DNA of 64,000 bases from Paralithodes platypus (GCA_032716605.1 CM064502.1:36257882-36321881); one strand, 5' to 3'; counted from the stretch's first letter, positions 43,513 through 54,482 are shown. Translations and numbers: made by a program. Notes: generated by a model from the sequence alone, not told the origin.

Positions 43513-45368
43513 TGTGACGCATGTCCAGTGTGAGCATGCTGTACAGAACGCCTAGTCATGCCCCACTCTCGCTAGGATCGTCAGGGCAGGAACTTTGGCT
43601 GTAGTCTATGTAGAGTTTCCTAACTTAGTTCATGTGAGCCGTTGTACTATAAGTATTATGAATATGTATTTTGTTTTCATCTGAGTCAACGAGTTCTATT
43701 TTATATCATTAGTTATAAGTATTGTGTGTAAAACTTATTTGTAATGATGGGAGGAGAGGCAGCCACAGTTGGGGGTCAGTGGGTGCGCCAGGTGGGAGGT
43801 GGGCCTAACTCACTAGCACTCCCCCCTCCCCCCTCCCCTCAGTGCTAGGGGAGCCTTTGTCTATCCCAGAGGAGAGAGAGAAATTACGTAATGATTGTCA
43901 GTGGGCGGTCCTTAGTAGTTCACGTTGGGCTCACTAGAGGGCCGGGTATAAAAAGGGAAGTCTAGCCATTTTTTCATCAGAACTCATTAGGCAGAGCGAC
44001 TTCTCATTTCCCTTGCTAACTATATATATTCTTCTGACTGATGTGAACTTTCTCTACTACCTTACATTCTTATCTCCTCTTTTCCCTGCCTGTTTAACTT
44101 CCATGGTCCCGTTGGTGCAGAGCTAGTCAGCCAACGTATTATCGCTTGAGTTCTCACTAGATACTTGCCTATTAGATAGCCTATTTTGGAAGGGTTAACT
44201 TAGAATAGGATTGATTTATGTTTGTTGCACTTGTATATGCATTTCCCTGTGTGTTATTATTATTATTCCTGTTTTCTGCTATTCTAGGTAATGCTAGACT
44301 GGGGTAAGGCTTTTCTGTGTTACGAGTTGTTGTTTGATGCAGTGGTTAAGCGATAAACCTGCATACTCGTTTCGGTTCAGTGAAGCCTAGGTTGTCTTCG
44401 CGGCTGACTGTGTTGAGTTAATAATTTACAGTGCGTGAGGGCAAGAGCCTAACCACCCTGTATTTTATTAACAGTTTGTTTTTACTTTGTCAAGGAGCCG
44501 GGAGAAAACCAGATACAAGGGATCTGGATTTCTCAAAGTGCACTTGTTAGTTTTAACGTAATACTTTAAACAGTTGTGAGGACTTCGCTAGGCTACAAGC
44601 CGTTTTTGCTCAGTCACTGCTACCTATTGCCCACAGTACCCCAGCTAGACTTTACTCGATTAGTAGATACAGAATAGTATTGAAGCTTTCCTTATGTATA
44701 ATATTGTTTATGCACTATTGATTTCATGTGTTGCAAGCTTGGCTACTTTAGTGATTAGTGGCCCACGAGCACGATCCGAGTAGGCTATTGCCGTTGCATT
44801 TGCGGAGTACTTCTTTTTAATGTTTGCCATTTACTATTGCATATTCTTTTAATTATTCTTATGCCAATTTAAACCTTTAATAGTATTTAATTGCCAGTGT
44901 TTTTGCTTATTGAATTACTGTTCAAAATCCAATACGTACTTCTTACGAGCATCCGAGAAGCATCTAACTTTTTTCAGAAGATTCCTTGCTCGATGCTTAA
45001 GGACTATTAATTAACGTAACGTAATAGTGCCGATCCGAAGTAGAGGGTGGAGGACTTCTTAAGTTCTTAGTCAAGGGTGGATTACTTCGGCTTCGGCCAA
45101 CACTATTCTTTGGTGTTGTTGTTTCTTACTTCTTTGTTTGATTGTTGACCAGACTAGAGAATTCCTGTCTCTTTATTAGTCTGTTGTTGAAAACTAGTAC
45201 CGAGTTCTTGTATACCCCGTTATAGCAGATTGAACTCTGGAGGGTATTGGTGTTTTTTGTTCGGCTGGCAGTACTCAGGGGTTGGGATCGTGTGTTTCCG
45301 TTGTGGCAGCGAGCCGTATTCGAGTCCTGATTGAGAACCCTTGTGTACCCGAGTGCCAGTTCGTAACA
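43513..45368 (+). repeat. 5' LTR (1856 bp)
   Basis: TG...CA ends. A TATA box (TATAAAAA, 43947-43954) suggests transcription start about 30 bp downstream, giving a U3 of about 460 bp and a very long R-U5 of about 1.4 kb. One ATT unit longer than the 3' LTR near 44265. Confidence 0.95.
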
Positions 45369-45388
45369 AATGGCGACCTTGCTTAGGA
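45369..45388 (+). promoter_or_regulatory. Putative primer-binding site
   Basis: AATGGCGACCTTGC directly follows the LTR. TGG at the start is complementary to a tRNA CCA end. The tRNA was not identified. Confidence 0.6.
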
Positions 45389-45580
45389 TTTTGTGAACAG
45401 TATAAATTTATGCAGAGTTGTACAACATTTGTTTGTTTGTATTTTAGCGTGCATATTGAAGAATATTTTTTTTGTATGGCAATTAGTAAAGCATTTAAGA
45501 GACTCCAGTTAATTTAGTAATTAGTGCTTGCATAGGAAGTTTAACACTTTTGTCTCGTGATTTTTTTTGTGGACTTCAGT

Positions 45581-46210
45581 ATGTCGTGCATTAGCACTGA
45601 CGATGAGCGAGAGATGTCACTTGAAAGTGTGCCGTTAGTAACCAGTGAGGAGGATGCTAGAGTTTTTGTGAGTAAGCGGTACCACGTGACGGAGGAGAAG
45701 CTGACTGGGGTGGATGTTTGTGGCTTGCACCTGATAGCCAAGGTTTTGGGCATTTCCAATGTAGTAGGGATGTCCAAGGGGGACCTGATTTCCTGGGTGT
45801 TGCGTGGACGACATGGGGTTTCGGAGGAGAGGGCATTTGGGGGGGTTCCTCCCCAGATCCCCTCTCACTCGACTCCCACAGTGCCGTCCACTCAGTTACC
45901 GGAGGTTAGCACTCTCCCACAGAGGGATGAGAATTGGCAGATTGGAGTGCCCTCGGGTGGTGCACAAGGTGGTTCCCCAGTTTTTGCCCCCCCTCCTTCA
46001 GTAGTGGCAGCTCCCTCTTCCTGCCTGTCTCCAGATATGGTATTTAGACTTGAGCTTGCTAAGATTGAGGCTAGGAAGCAGGAGATTGAGGCTAGAAAGC
46101 AGGAGAATGAGACTAGGAGGCATGAGATTGAGGTTAGGAGGCAAGAGGATGAGACCAGGAGGCATGAGGCTGAGCTTAGGTACGACTCGGAGAAATATTG
46201 TGTAAATTAG
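45581..46210 (+). pseudogene. gag: gag, N-terminal part
   Basis: ORF from ATG 45581 (MSCISTDDEREMSLES). About 130 residues are without recognised domain, then Pro/Ser-rich sequence, then a charged coiled-coil of repeated EARKQEIEARKQ units (46060-46180). The frame shifts near 46195, and the capsid part continues in the next frame at 46198. Expected to be the matrix-like start of Gag, which assembles the particle. The coiled-coil repeats are a probable oligomerisation segment. Frame break inferred from loss of register just before the capsid homology. Confidence 0.7.
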
Positions 46211-46715
46211 CTTTAGATAAGACTCTTGCAGAGTCGACAGGGACTCGGATGGGCCGTGAGGGCCAAGTAAGAGAACAGTCCTTGGCCCAATTAGTCAAAT
46301 TGGTGCCGGTATTTAGTGAAACTGAAGTCACAGAATTTTTTAATCGTTTTGAGAAGAAGTGTAGGGAGCATAATTGGCCTGAAGAGAAGTGGGCAGCTCT
46401 AGTCTCCTTAAGACTTACGGGTAAGGGTCTGAAGGCTTATGATGCACTGCCTTTAGAGTCTTGCATTGACTACCCAGAATTGAAGAGAGCTGTCCTACGG
46501 GCGTACGAGTTGCAACCGGAAACATATCGATTGAAGTTTCGGGGTGTTACAAAGACTAGGGAGGCGACCTTTCTTGAACATGCCCGGGACTTAAAAGATG
46601 CACTTAAAAACTGGACACGTTCTGAGAAAGCTGAGACGGCAGAACAGTTGACTGAGCTGTTTCTGCTCGAGCAGTTTCATAAGTGTACTGGTGCAGAAAT
46701 GACTTTAACTATTAA
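46198..46715 (+). pseudogene. gag: gag, capsid part, interrupted by a MITE
   Basis: Capsid-like block: LVKLVPVFSETEVTEFFNRF, then EEKWAALVSLRLTGKGLKAY, LKRAVLRAYELQPETYRLKF, typical of Ty3/gypsy Gag (retrotransposon gag family). Translation runs into the MITE at TTAA 46712-46715 and stops within a few codons. The same reading frame resumes after the second TTAA at 47351 with no extra or missing base once one TTAA and the insert are discounted. Confidence 0.85.
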
Positions 46716-47346
46716 CCTCTGAAGTGCGCATGGGGGTAATTGGAAACGTCCCCCTGTGCTGACGTATTTGAGGTGTTTCCGTCACTAAAATATTCATTGT
46801 GCCATTAATAGCATTAATATTTATCCATATGCGCCTATTATGGGTTGATTATAAAGGTATTAACCTGAAACAACAATAAAACGAGTGAAAACAGCGTTTG
46901 GATGGTCAAAATCGGAGATATAGCCCGCGAGTTGTATAATGTATGGGTGAGGCAATCTGCTTTCCCGCCAATTTCCCCCAAGGCCACTGAGACGCAGTCG
47001 ATCGATACTCTCTCTCTCTCTCTTGCACTCGCTTGCTATCAGTGATGACCACACCCTCCAATCGGATTTTCTAATGTTAGCACGAAAATATACCTCAGAA
47101 TAAGGGAATAACAGGGAAAATAGGTGATAACTGAAGGAGAGGAGGAAAGTGGGGAAGGAGGGGAGGTAGAGGACTGAGATTTTGCATGGCCCAGGGGCCA
47201 AAAAAAAAAAAAAAAATAAAAAAAAAAAAATATAAATTTTTTTTTTTTTTTCGATGTCAAAAGTTGATTTTTATTTTCTCTGACTCTTAAGAGTCTTCCC
47301 GCAGTGCGCCGGGGGAACTCTTAAGAGTCTCCCCGCAGCTCCCGGG
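46716..47346. mobile_element. piggyBac-type MITE (631 bp) inside gag
   Basis: TTAA on both sides (46712-46715, 47347-47350). Left end CCTCTGAAGTGCGCATGGGG. Right end with CTCTTAAGAG at 47284-47293 and 47318-47327, then 19 bp to TTAA. The last 60 or so bases are close to the right end of the 5.4-kb piggyBac element at 14247-19683. Contains A/T-runs (47200-47250). No transposase. Confidence 0.92.
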
Positions 47347-47350
47347 TTAA

Positions 47351-48070
47351 AGAAAAAACCCCAAAAACTCTACAGGAGGCAGCTGAGATGGCTGACCTCC
47401 GGCTATCACTAATTCGTGGGTGCGGGTCTGCCCAGTGTAGTGAGGCAGGTAACAAGGGGCGTGACGCCCCACCCCCCCGAGTTAGTGATATACCTTATGC
47501 AAACAAGTACAAGAGCCATGATACCAAGACTGACCACAAGACTAGCACCGGGCCGGGCCCTTCCCAGTACCAAGGGAAGTTGGAGTGTTATCATTGTCAT
47601 AAAAAGGGGCACTTTGCAAGAGTCTGTCCTAGCAAACCACCTACAGCAGCTGTGTCTTTGGCCTGCAACATTGGTGTGTCTCCGAAGTCATCTGAGTTTG
47701 CCCGGGGCAGTTCGTCAGAGGCTGAGGCACAGCCAATGCAGAAGCACCTGGGAGGCTCGAACCCTGCTCAGGATGTTTTTTGCGACCATAGAGGGCGGGG
47801 TTGCGTGATGTGGGCGGGGCGCAAGCATGGAGTAGAGGTCTTGCGTGATACAGGTGCTTCCCAGACTCTGATGAAAACTGACAGGCTACCCTATAAACGT
47901 GGCTCGGGTGGTAGTGGTGCAGGGTATTAATGCAACTCGGTCATACCCGCTGGTGCGGTTGGAGTTGGAGGTGGATGGTGTGGCACGCGAATTGGATGTC
48001 GGGATTGTGGAGAAACTGCCAGTGGAGGGCATCGACCTTCTTCTCGGCAACGACTTTGCAATGCCATTCT
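47351..48070 (+). pseudogene. gag nucleocapsid and protease
   Basis: In the frame of 47388-47930: a CCHC zinc knuckle CYHCHKKGHFARVC (47586-47627), then the retropepsin active site VLRDTGASQTLM (about 47838-47873). A frameshift near 47900 moves the rest of the protease to the next frame, where LVRLELEVDG and LLLGNDFA (48038-48061) complete the fold. Protease would cleave the polyprotein. The shift makes it inactive as it stands. Confidence 0.85.
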
Positions 48071-48712
48071 GAGGTTCTACCCTTAGTCGTTGCCGAGAGG
48101 CCGGCCGACGTGAGTAGGGAAGAGCAAGAGTGAGTCGATCGGTGCCAGACACAACCCATGGCGTGTGTTGTCACCCGAGCTCGGGCAGCTAAAGTGTCAC
48201 AGCCTAGTCCTCCGTCTTCAGACCAGCGGAGGAACGATCAACAGGAGGAGGCTAAAGCTGGAGTTGGTTTTAAGAGTTTTGACTCGGCGGCTCTCCTGGG
48301 TGATTCAGTATTAGCACCATTACTTAATTCTGGAGTAGCCCCTGGGCCTGTCATCGAGAGGGACGAGGCTGGGCACCACGACAGCAACGTTATGTACATC
48401 GAGAGAGACAGAGGGAGCAGCCCAGTATCGGGGAAGGTCATGCATTGCTCCGGGAGCAGTTAGATCGCTTGGCACCCTCAGATATACGTCGGTTGCAACT
48501 AGAGGACCCTGAGCTCCAAACGTGTGCTAATGGAGCTGTAGAGCTCGACGAGGACGGCGATGCACAGGGATTTTTTTTTTATTATTGGCATCCTCAGCGG
48601 GATCTTGGATTGCCTTATGTGCTGTTTGCTGCTCGGGAGGTACTTGGTGAGAGCCTGGGATTTAGTCCAAACGAGCTGATTTTTTGGACACCGTGTCAGG
48701 GGCCCCCTTAAC
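48071..48712 (+). pseudogene. Linker and internally deleted integrase
   Basis: 48158-48463 encodes a linker starting MACVVTRARAAK. From 48445 in another frame comes a pre-integrase region (LREQLDRLAPSDIRRLQLED). It runs to FFFYYWHPQ and then directly into LGLPYVLFAAREVLGES, FSPNELIF, the end of an integrase catalytic core. The HHCC zinc domain and the first two DDE acids that should lie between are absent, so a deletion near 48590-48606 is inferred. A further frameshift at the C-run 48703-48707 separates it from the next ORF. Confidence 0.8.
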
Positions 48713-50602
48713 ATGCTGAAAGAAATTTGGGAGGGGACTGTGCAGCCTTGTCCATTATTAAAGTATGTGCTTGAAAGCCGTGAGCGCATGCTTAAGAGTC
48801 TGGAGATGGCTGGTAGAAATTTGACAGAATCCCAAGCTTTGATGAAGGACAGGTATGATCGCAAAGTGAGGCTCGGGAAGTTCACTGTAGGACAAGAGGT
48901 ACTAATTTTGTTGCCTTTGGTTGGTAACCCCCTCTCTGTGAAGCACACTGGACCTTATAAAGTTGTAGAAAAAATGTCAGACTTAGATTACCTTGTTGCC
49001 ACTCCAGACAGGAGGAAAAAGAACCAGTTATGTCATGTGAACCTTATTAAAGAGTATGTGAGGCGCCCCTCTGAGCCTCTCACTGTCCCTGTGTTGGCTT
49101 GTTGCGGCCATGGTGGAGAAGGAGAGGGGGACAGTCAAGCTTCAGAGGAGGATAGCTGGGATCAACATGTTTCAGCGGATCAGTGGGCGGGGAACTCGAG
49201 CCTAAGGGCTGACGAGGCTATAGCTCATTTGCCTGAGCCGCAGTTTGATGCTATCCGTCAGTTGTTCGGTTCATACCCCACTGTATTTGCTGAACACCCA
49301 GGCCTCACTACTCAGGCTATGCATGATGTTGACGTGGGGGACCATCTACCCTTTAAGTCAATCCCGTACCGTGTGCCCCCCATAAAACTACCAGCTCTGA
49401 GGGATGAGTTGGAGTATATGCTCGGTAGAGGGTTGATAGAGAAAGGCACAGTTAAGTGGACTTCCCCTGTAACACTGCAGCCTAAGCCAGATGGCAAGGT
49501 ACGCTTTTGTATTGATTTCCGTAGGTTAAACGGTTTGACTCCAACTAACCCATATCCTCTTCCTCGGGTTGATGATAGTGTTGACAAAATTGGTAATGCT
49601 CGTTTTTTGTCTAAAGTAGATTTAGTAAAAGGTTACTGGCAAGTACCTTTGTCCGAGCGTGCTAAAGAGGTATGTGGTTTTGTTGTGGACGGGAGTACCT
49701 ACCGGTGCAATGTTATGCCTTACGGACTTAAGAATGCACCAGCAACGTTTCAGAACCTGATGAATGAAATTGTAAAGGACATTCCAAATTGCACCGTATA
49801 TTTGGACGATGTAATCATTTATGATGACGACTTTGAGAGCCATTGTGAGCACCTTGAGACCTTGTTCCGGAAACTTAGTGAAGCAGGTCTGGTAGTAAAT
49901 TTGGCAAAGTGTGACTTCGTAAAAGCCACTGTGCAGTACCTTGGGTTTGTAGTGGGAAGGGGACAGGTGTGCCCTCCTCAGAACAAGGTACAGGCTATCA
50001 ATAAATTTCCGCACCCAACAACCAAGAAGCAGATTATGAGATTCTTGGGTATGATAGGCTACTACAGACGCTTCATAAAAGGTTACTCAACGGTGTTGGC
50101 ACCTCTCACAGATTTGTTATCTAAAGACAAAAAGTTTTTGTGGGCACCTGAGTGTGAAAAGGCTTTCACTTTGGTGAAACATTTGCTATGTACTCACCCG
50201 ATACTCAGGGCCCCAGACTTTAACAGGCCTTTTCAGCTGGCAACAGATGCTAGTGGTGTAGGGGCTGGTGCCGTCTTGCTACAGACAGACAATGAAGGTG
50301 TGGAACACCCAGTAAGTTTCTTTTCTAAGAAGTTCAATGCTGCACAAAAGAACTATTCTACAATAGAAAAGGAATTACTGGCGATTGTGCTGTCGCTCAG
50401 GCACTTCGAGGTGTATGTTCCAGCCTATGGCCCAGTCGTGGTTATCTACACTGATCATCACCCTTTGAGATTCCTGAATCAATTTCACAATCGCAATATG
50501 AGACTGACCAGGTGGTCTTTGATGTTGCAGGACATCCGTCATATTGCTGGATGTGACAATGTGATCGCGGATTGTTTATCAAGGGTGGATGATCAGTCGT
50601 AG
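48713..50602 (+). CDS. pol: pol: integrase C-terminal domain, then reverse transcriptase and RNase H
   Basis: 629-codon open frame, ATG 48713 to stop 50602. Residues about 1-125 are the integrase C-terminus (DRYDRKVRLGKFTVGQEVLI, then the GPY/F motif KHTGPYKVVEK). Reverse transcriptase follows: LIEKGTVKWTSPVTLQPKPD, CIDFRRLN, MPYGLKNAPATFQ, catalytic YLDD at about 363-366, then the connection RFLGMIGYYRRFIKGYS. RNase H follows with ATDASG near 512, EKELLAIV and YTDHHPL, ending IADCLSR. No integrase follows RNase H, so the order is IN-RT-RH. All RT and RH catalytic acids appear present, so this ORF may still be intact, though the element is defective upstream. Confidence 0.92.
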   Translation: MLKEIWEGTVQPCPLLKYVLESRERMLKSLEMAGRNLTESQALMKDRYDRKVRLGKFTVGQEVLILLPLVGNPLSVKHTGPYKVVEKMSDLDYLVATPDRRKKNQLCHVNLIKEYVRRPSEPLTVPVLACCGHGGEGEGDSQASEEDSWDQHVSADQWAGNSSLRADEAIAHLPEPQFDAIRQLFGSYPTVFAEHPGLTTQAMHDVDVGDHLPFKSIPYRVPPIKLPALRDELEYMLGRGLIEKGTVKWTSPVTLQPKPDGKVRFCIDFRRLNGLTPTNPYPLPRVDDSVDKIGNARFLSKVDLVKGYWQVPLSERAKEVCGFVVDGSTYRCNVMPYGLKNAPATFQNLMNEIVKDIPNCTVYLDDVIIYDDDFESHCEHLETLFRKLSEAGLVVNLAKCDFVKATVQYLGFVVGRGQVCPPQNKVQAINKFPHPTTKKQIMRFLGMIGYYRRFIKGYSTVLAPLTDLLSKDKKFLWAPECEKAFTLVKHLLCTHPILRAPDFNRPFQLATDASGVGAGAVLLQTDNEGVEHPVSFFSKKFNAAQKNYSTIEKELLAIVLSLRHFEVYVPAYGPVVVIYTDHHPLRFLNQFHNRNMRLTRWSLMLQDIRHIAGCDNVIADCLSRVDDQS

Positions 50603-50999
50603 GCTATCACAGGTGTGGGTTTGAGTGGAGGAAAATAGGCTTCCCTTATAGTGCAGCCGGGAAAAACATATTAAAATATAAAAATCATATAAAAACTCTT
50701 TCTTTTGATATAGGTAATCGTATAAGTTTGTCATAGCCTATAGAGTTTGAGTAGTCCACGAACTATCAAACGGCTGAGCTGCTGTAAGCTCGCTCTGGGA
50801 GCATGATATTGTGTCTTTTTGCTATTGTTGGGAGGAGTTATAAAATGTGAATTTTTTTTTTATAATAAGATGTGTTTTGGTGATAAACTCAGCTTTGTTT
50901 TAGTGCCATGCGGTCGGTCGCTGGGTGTGAGGGGCTTGATGGGGTTCTGTGTTTGTCAGATTTTAGCTCAGGGTTGAGCAAGTAAAATCTTGGGGGAGG
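50603..50999 (+). other. 3' untranslated region with polypurine tract
   Basis: No further ORF. Ends TTGGGGGAGG directly before the 3' LTR, the purine tract that primes plus-strand DNA synthesis. Confidence 0.75.
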
Positions 51000-52852
51000 T
51001 GTGACGCATGTCCAGTGTCAGCATGCTGTACAGAACGCCTAGTCATGCCCCACTCTCGCTAGGATCGTCAGGGCAGGAACTTTGGCTGTAGTCTATGTAG
51101 AGTTTCCTAACTTAGTTCATGTGAGCCGTTGTACTATAAGTATTATGAATATGTATTTTGTTTTCATCTGAGTCAACGAGTTCTATTTTATATCATTAGT
51201 TATAAGTATTGTGTGTAAAACTTATTTGTAATGATGGGAGGAGAGGCAGCCACAGTTGGGGGTCAGTGGGTGCACCAGGTGGGAGGTGGGCCTAACTCAC
51301 TAGCACTCCCCCCTCCCCCCTCCCCTCAGTGCTAGGGGAGCCTTTGTCTATCCCAGAGGAGAGAGAGAAATTACGTAATGATTGTCAGTGGGCGGTCCTT
51401 AGTAGTTCACGTTGGGCTCACTAGAGGGCCGGGTATAAAAAGGGAAGTCTAGCCATTTTTTCATCAGAACTCATTAGGCAGAGCGACTTCTCATTTCCCT
51501 TGTTAACTATATATATTCTTCTGACTGATGTGAACTTTCTCTACTACCTTACATTCTTATCTCCTCTTTTCCCTGCCTGTTTAACTTCCATGGTCCCGTT
51601 GGTGCAGAGCTAGTCAGCCAACGTATTATCGCTTGAGTTCTCACTAGATACTTGCCTATTAGATAGCCTATTTCGGAAGGGTTAACTTAGAATAGGATTG
51701 ATTTATGTTTGTTGCACTTGTATATGCATTTCCCTGTGTGTTATTATTATTCCTGTTTTCTGCTAGTCTAGGTAATGCTAGACTGGGGTAAGGCTTTTCT
51801 GTGTTACGAGTTGTTGTTTGATGCAGTGGTTAAGCGATAAACCTGCATACTCGTTTCGGTTCAGTGAAGCCTAGGTTGTCTTCGCGGCTGACTGTGTTGA
51901 GTTAATAATTTACAGTGCGTGAGGGCAAGAGCCTAACCACCCTGTATTTTATTAACAGTTTGTTTTTACTTTGTCAAGGAGCCGGGAGAAAACCAGATAC
52001 AAGGGATCTGGATTTCTCAAAGTGCACTTGTTAGTTTTAACGTAATACTTTAAACTGTTGTGAGGACTTCGCTAGGCTACGAGCCGTTTTTGCTCAGTCA
52101 CTGCTACCTTTTGCCCACAGTACCCCAGCTAGACTTTACTCGATTAGTAGATACAGAATAGTATTGAAGCTTTCCTTATGTATAATATTGTTTATGCACT
52201 ATTGATTTCATGTGTTGCAAGCTTGGCTACTTTAGTGATTAGTGGCCCACGAGCACGATCCGAGTAGGCTATTGCCGTGGCATTTGCGGAGTACTTCTTT
52301 TTAATGTTTGCCATTTACTATTGCATATTCTTTTCATTATTCTTATGCCAATTTTAATCTTTAATAGTATTTAATTGCCAGTGTTTTTGCTTATTGAATT
52401 ACTGTTCAAAATTCGATACGTACTTCTTACGAGCATCCGAGAAGCATCTAACTTTTTTCAGAAGATTCCTTGCTCGATGCTTAAGGACTATTAATTAACG
52501 TAACGTAATAGTGCCGATCCCAAGTAGAGGGTGGAGGACTTCTTAAGTTCTTAGTCAAGGGTGGATTACTTCGGCTTCGGCCAACACTATTCTTTGGTGT
52601 TGTTGTTTCTTACTTCTTTGTTTGATTGTTGACCAGCCTAGAGAATTCCTGTCTCTTTATTAGTCTGTTGTTGAACACTAGTACCGAGTTCTTGTATACC
52701 CCGTTATAGCAGATTGAACTCTGGAGGGTATTGGTGTTTTTTGTTCGGCTGGCAGTACTCAGGGGTTGGGATCGTGTGTTTCCGTTGTGGCAGCGAGCCG
52801 TATTCGAGTCCTGATTGAGAGCCCTTGTGTACCCGAGTGCCAGTTCGTAACA
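51000..52852 (+). repeat. 3' LTR (1853 bp)
   Basis: Near-identical to the 5' LTR, TATA box at 51434-51441, ends TTCGTAACA. Followed by the ATGG target duplication and the rest of MITE D5. Confidence 0.95.
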
Positions 52853-52856
52853 ATGG

Positions 52857-52950
52857 GGATTAACGTTTTAAAACAGTAGGCTGAATAGGGCCGAATGGAT
52901 ACAAGCCATAGAAAAAGAGAAAAGGAGAGAACAACCGCAGGTCTACTCCC
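52857..52950 (+). mobile_element. MITE D5, right part
   Basis: Right-arm iteron 'acagtaggctgaatagggcc' and 'aaagagaaaaggagagaac' as in D4. The right terminus is decayed. Confidence 0.8.
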
Positions 52951-52954
52951 TGAA

Positions 52955-53537
52955 CCTCTATTACTACCACAGATCCATCTTAACCCTTAATTAGCGGCGA
53001 GACACATAAGTCGAGTTAAATAAAGCTGGACTATGTGGCGGTGCTCGACATATATCGTGTGGCAATTTCAGCACGTAATGTTGCTGAGAGAGAGAGACAA
53101 GTGGTGGCAGGAGAGTAGCGAGCGTATGACTGCTCCAGACCACCGCGGCGAACCTACTGACACGAATCCCACCTCCTCCCTCCCTCTCTCACTCGCTATA
53201 TACGGAATTGTATGGGGAAAGTGCCTAATTACATGCTTTTTGTACTCGCGTTGCACGGTTATTGCAAGAAAATTAGCCATCATAAAAGGATCGTTATGGT
53301 GTCATTCGAAAGCTCTGTTTATGCCCTTTCAGGGATAGATACTTGTTTTACGTTCTGGGTCTTATTTAGGCATGAAAATGATCACGTCAACAGCCCTATT
53401 TTGGCTAAAAACACCCCGCTGGGCGGTACATATAAATAAACCGCATAGGCCGCTCGTAAGGTGTTAAGCTGCACAAAACCATCTAATTATAGCTAGACTA
53501 AAATTTAAAAAGACGTCGCTGGTACAGAAGGGGTTAA
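52955..53537. mobile_element. MITE family B copy (B8), split by another MITE
   Basis: 52955-52983 ('ttactaccacagatcc..' then TTAA) and 53464-53537 (TTAA-GCTGCACAAAACC... to ACGTCGCTGGTACAGAAG..TTAA) are two pieces of one B element, compared with B6. The insert lies at its internal TTAA. The left half of B8 is missing. Confidence 0.7.
52984..53463. mobile_element. TTAA-flanked 480-bp MITE inserted in B8
   Basis: TTAA at 52980-52983 and 53464-53467. Ends are imperfect inverted repeats: TTAACCCTTAATTAGCGGCG and, from the other side, TTAACACCTTACGAGCGGCC. It lacks the CTCTTAAGAG pair, so it is a different piggyBac-type family. A 101-codon frame inside is not recognisable. Confidence 0.75.
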
Positions 53538-54345
53538 GTGGAGATGGACCAATTTTTCTGGCCCCCCTCTCCCTCGTGTTTAGCCCCATTGTTTTTTAGA
53601 TTTTATGACGTTCGGCCGATTGGTTTGGTAATTTTAAGACTTTACGCCCCATTTCTTTGGCAATATTAAGCCCCATCGTGCCATCTAGGTGTCGATGTTT
53701 TCCTGGCGAGCGATAGCGAGCCTGTGATTTTAAGAGTAACCGGCCTTCAACCGGGACAATTCTCTACCGAAAAATTAAAAAAAAAAACTTTAATGGGGAT
53801 CCTGGGGTTGATTTATACGTTTGCTGAAGGTCTAGGGAGGAAACTAGAAACATAATAACTACAGACACAAATAACAACTACAGACAAAAATAATAACTAC
53901 ACACAAAAATAACAACTACAGACAAAAATAATAACCACACACAAAAATAACAACTACAGACAAAAATAATAACTACAGACAAAAATAATAACTACAGACA
54001 AAAATAATAACTACAGACAAAAATAATTACAGACAAAAATAATAACTACAGTCAAAAATAATAACTACAGACAAAAATAATAACAACAGACAAAAATAAT
54101 AACTAGACAAAAATAATAACTAGACAAAAATAATAACTACAGACAAATATAATAACTACAGACAAAAATAATAACTACAGACAAAAATAATAACTACAGA
54201 CACAAATAATAACTACAGACAAAAATAATTACAGACAAAAATAATAACTACAGACAAAAATAATAACTACAGACAAAAATAATAACTACAGACAAAAATA
54301 ATAACTACCGACAAAAATCGACAAACAAGTGAACCATCCCCCCTT
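53534..54345 (-). mobile_element. MITE family A copy (A12) with internal minisatellite
   Basis: Left TTAA 53534-53537 is shared with B8. Iterons, CTGGCGAGCGATAGCGAGCC and hairpin CCGGCC-TTCA-ACCGGG follow. After the CTAG block the element is expanded by a 19-bp tandem repeat. It ends AAGTGAACCATCCCCCCTTTATAA, the inverse of A2/A7-type ends. Confidence 0.8.
53850..54315. repeat. 19-bp minisatellite inside A12
   Basis: About 24 copies of 'acagacaaaaataataact' with 16-17-bp short variants. Confidence 0.92.
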
Positions 54346-54482
54346 TATAATTATTCATTTATTTATGTGTTGCTTTGTCTAGATATGAGAACAAACATCA
54401 AAGCACTCACAACTAATGTATTATAATAATTATACATAATATCATAATGAACCCCAAGGCATCAAATAGCCTTGACGTCGCC

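Larger units (their letters stand above)
43513..52852 (+). mobile_element. Ty3/gypsy-type LTR retrotransposon, full insertion, non-functional
   Basis: Two LTRs of about 1.85 kb start TGTGACGCATG and end TTCGTAACA, with target duplication ATGG (43509-43512 and 52853-52856). Internal order is gag, protease, integrase remnant, reverse transcriptase, RNase H. It is defective through several frameshifts, an internal integrase deletion and a piggyBac-type MITE in gag. The two LTRs differ at roughly twenty positions by eye (about 1%), so insertion is fairly recent. Integrase upstream of RT is atypical for Ty3/gypsy and matches the described Gmr1-like group. Confidence 0.93.
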
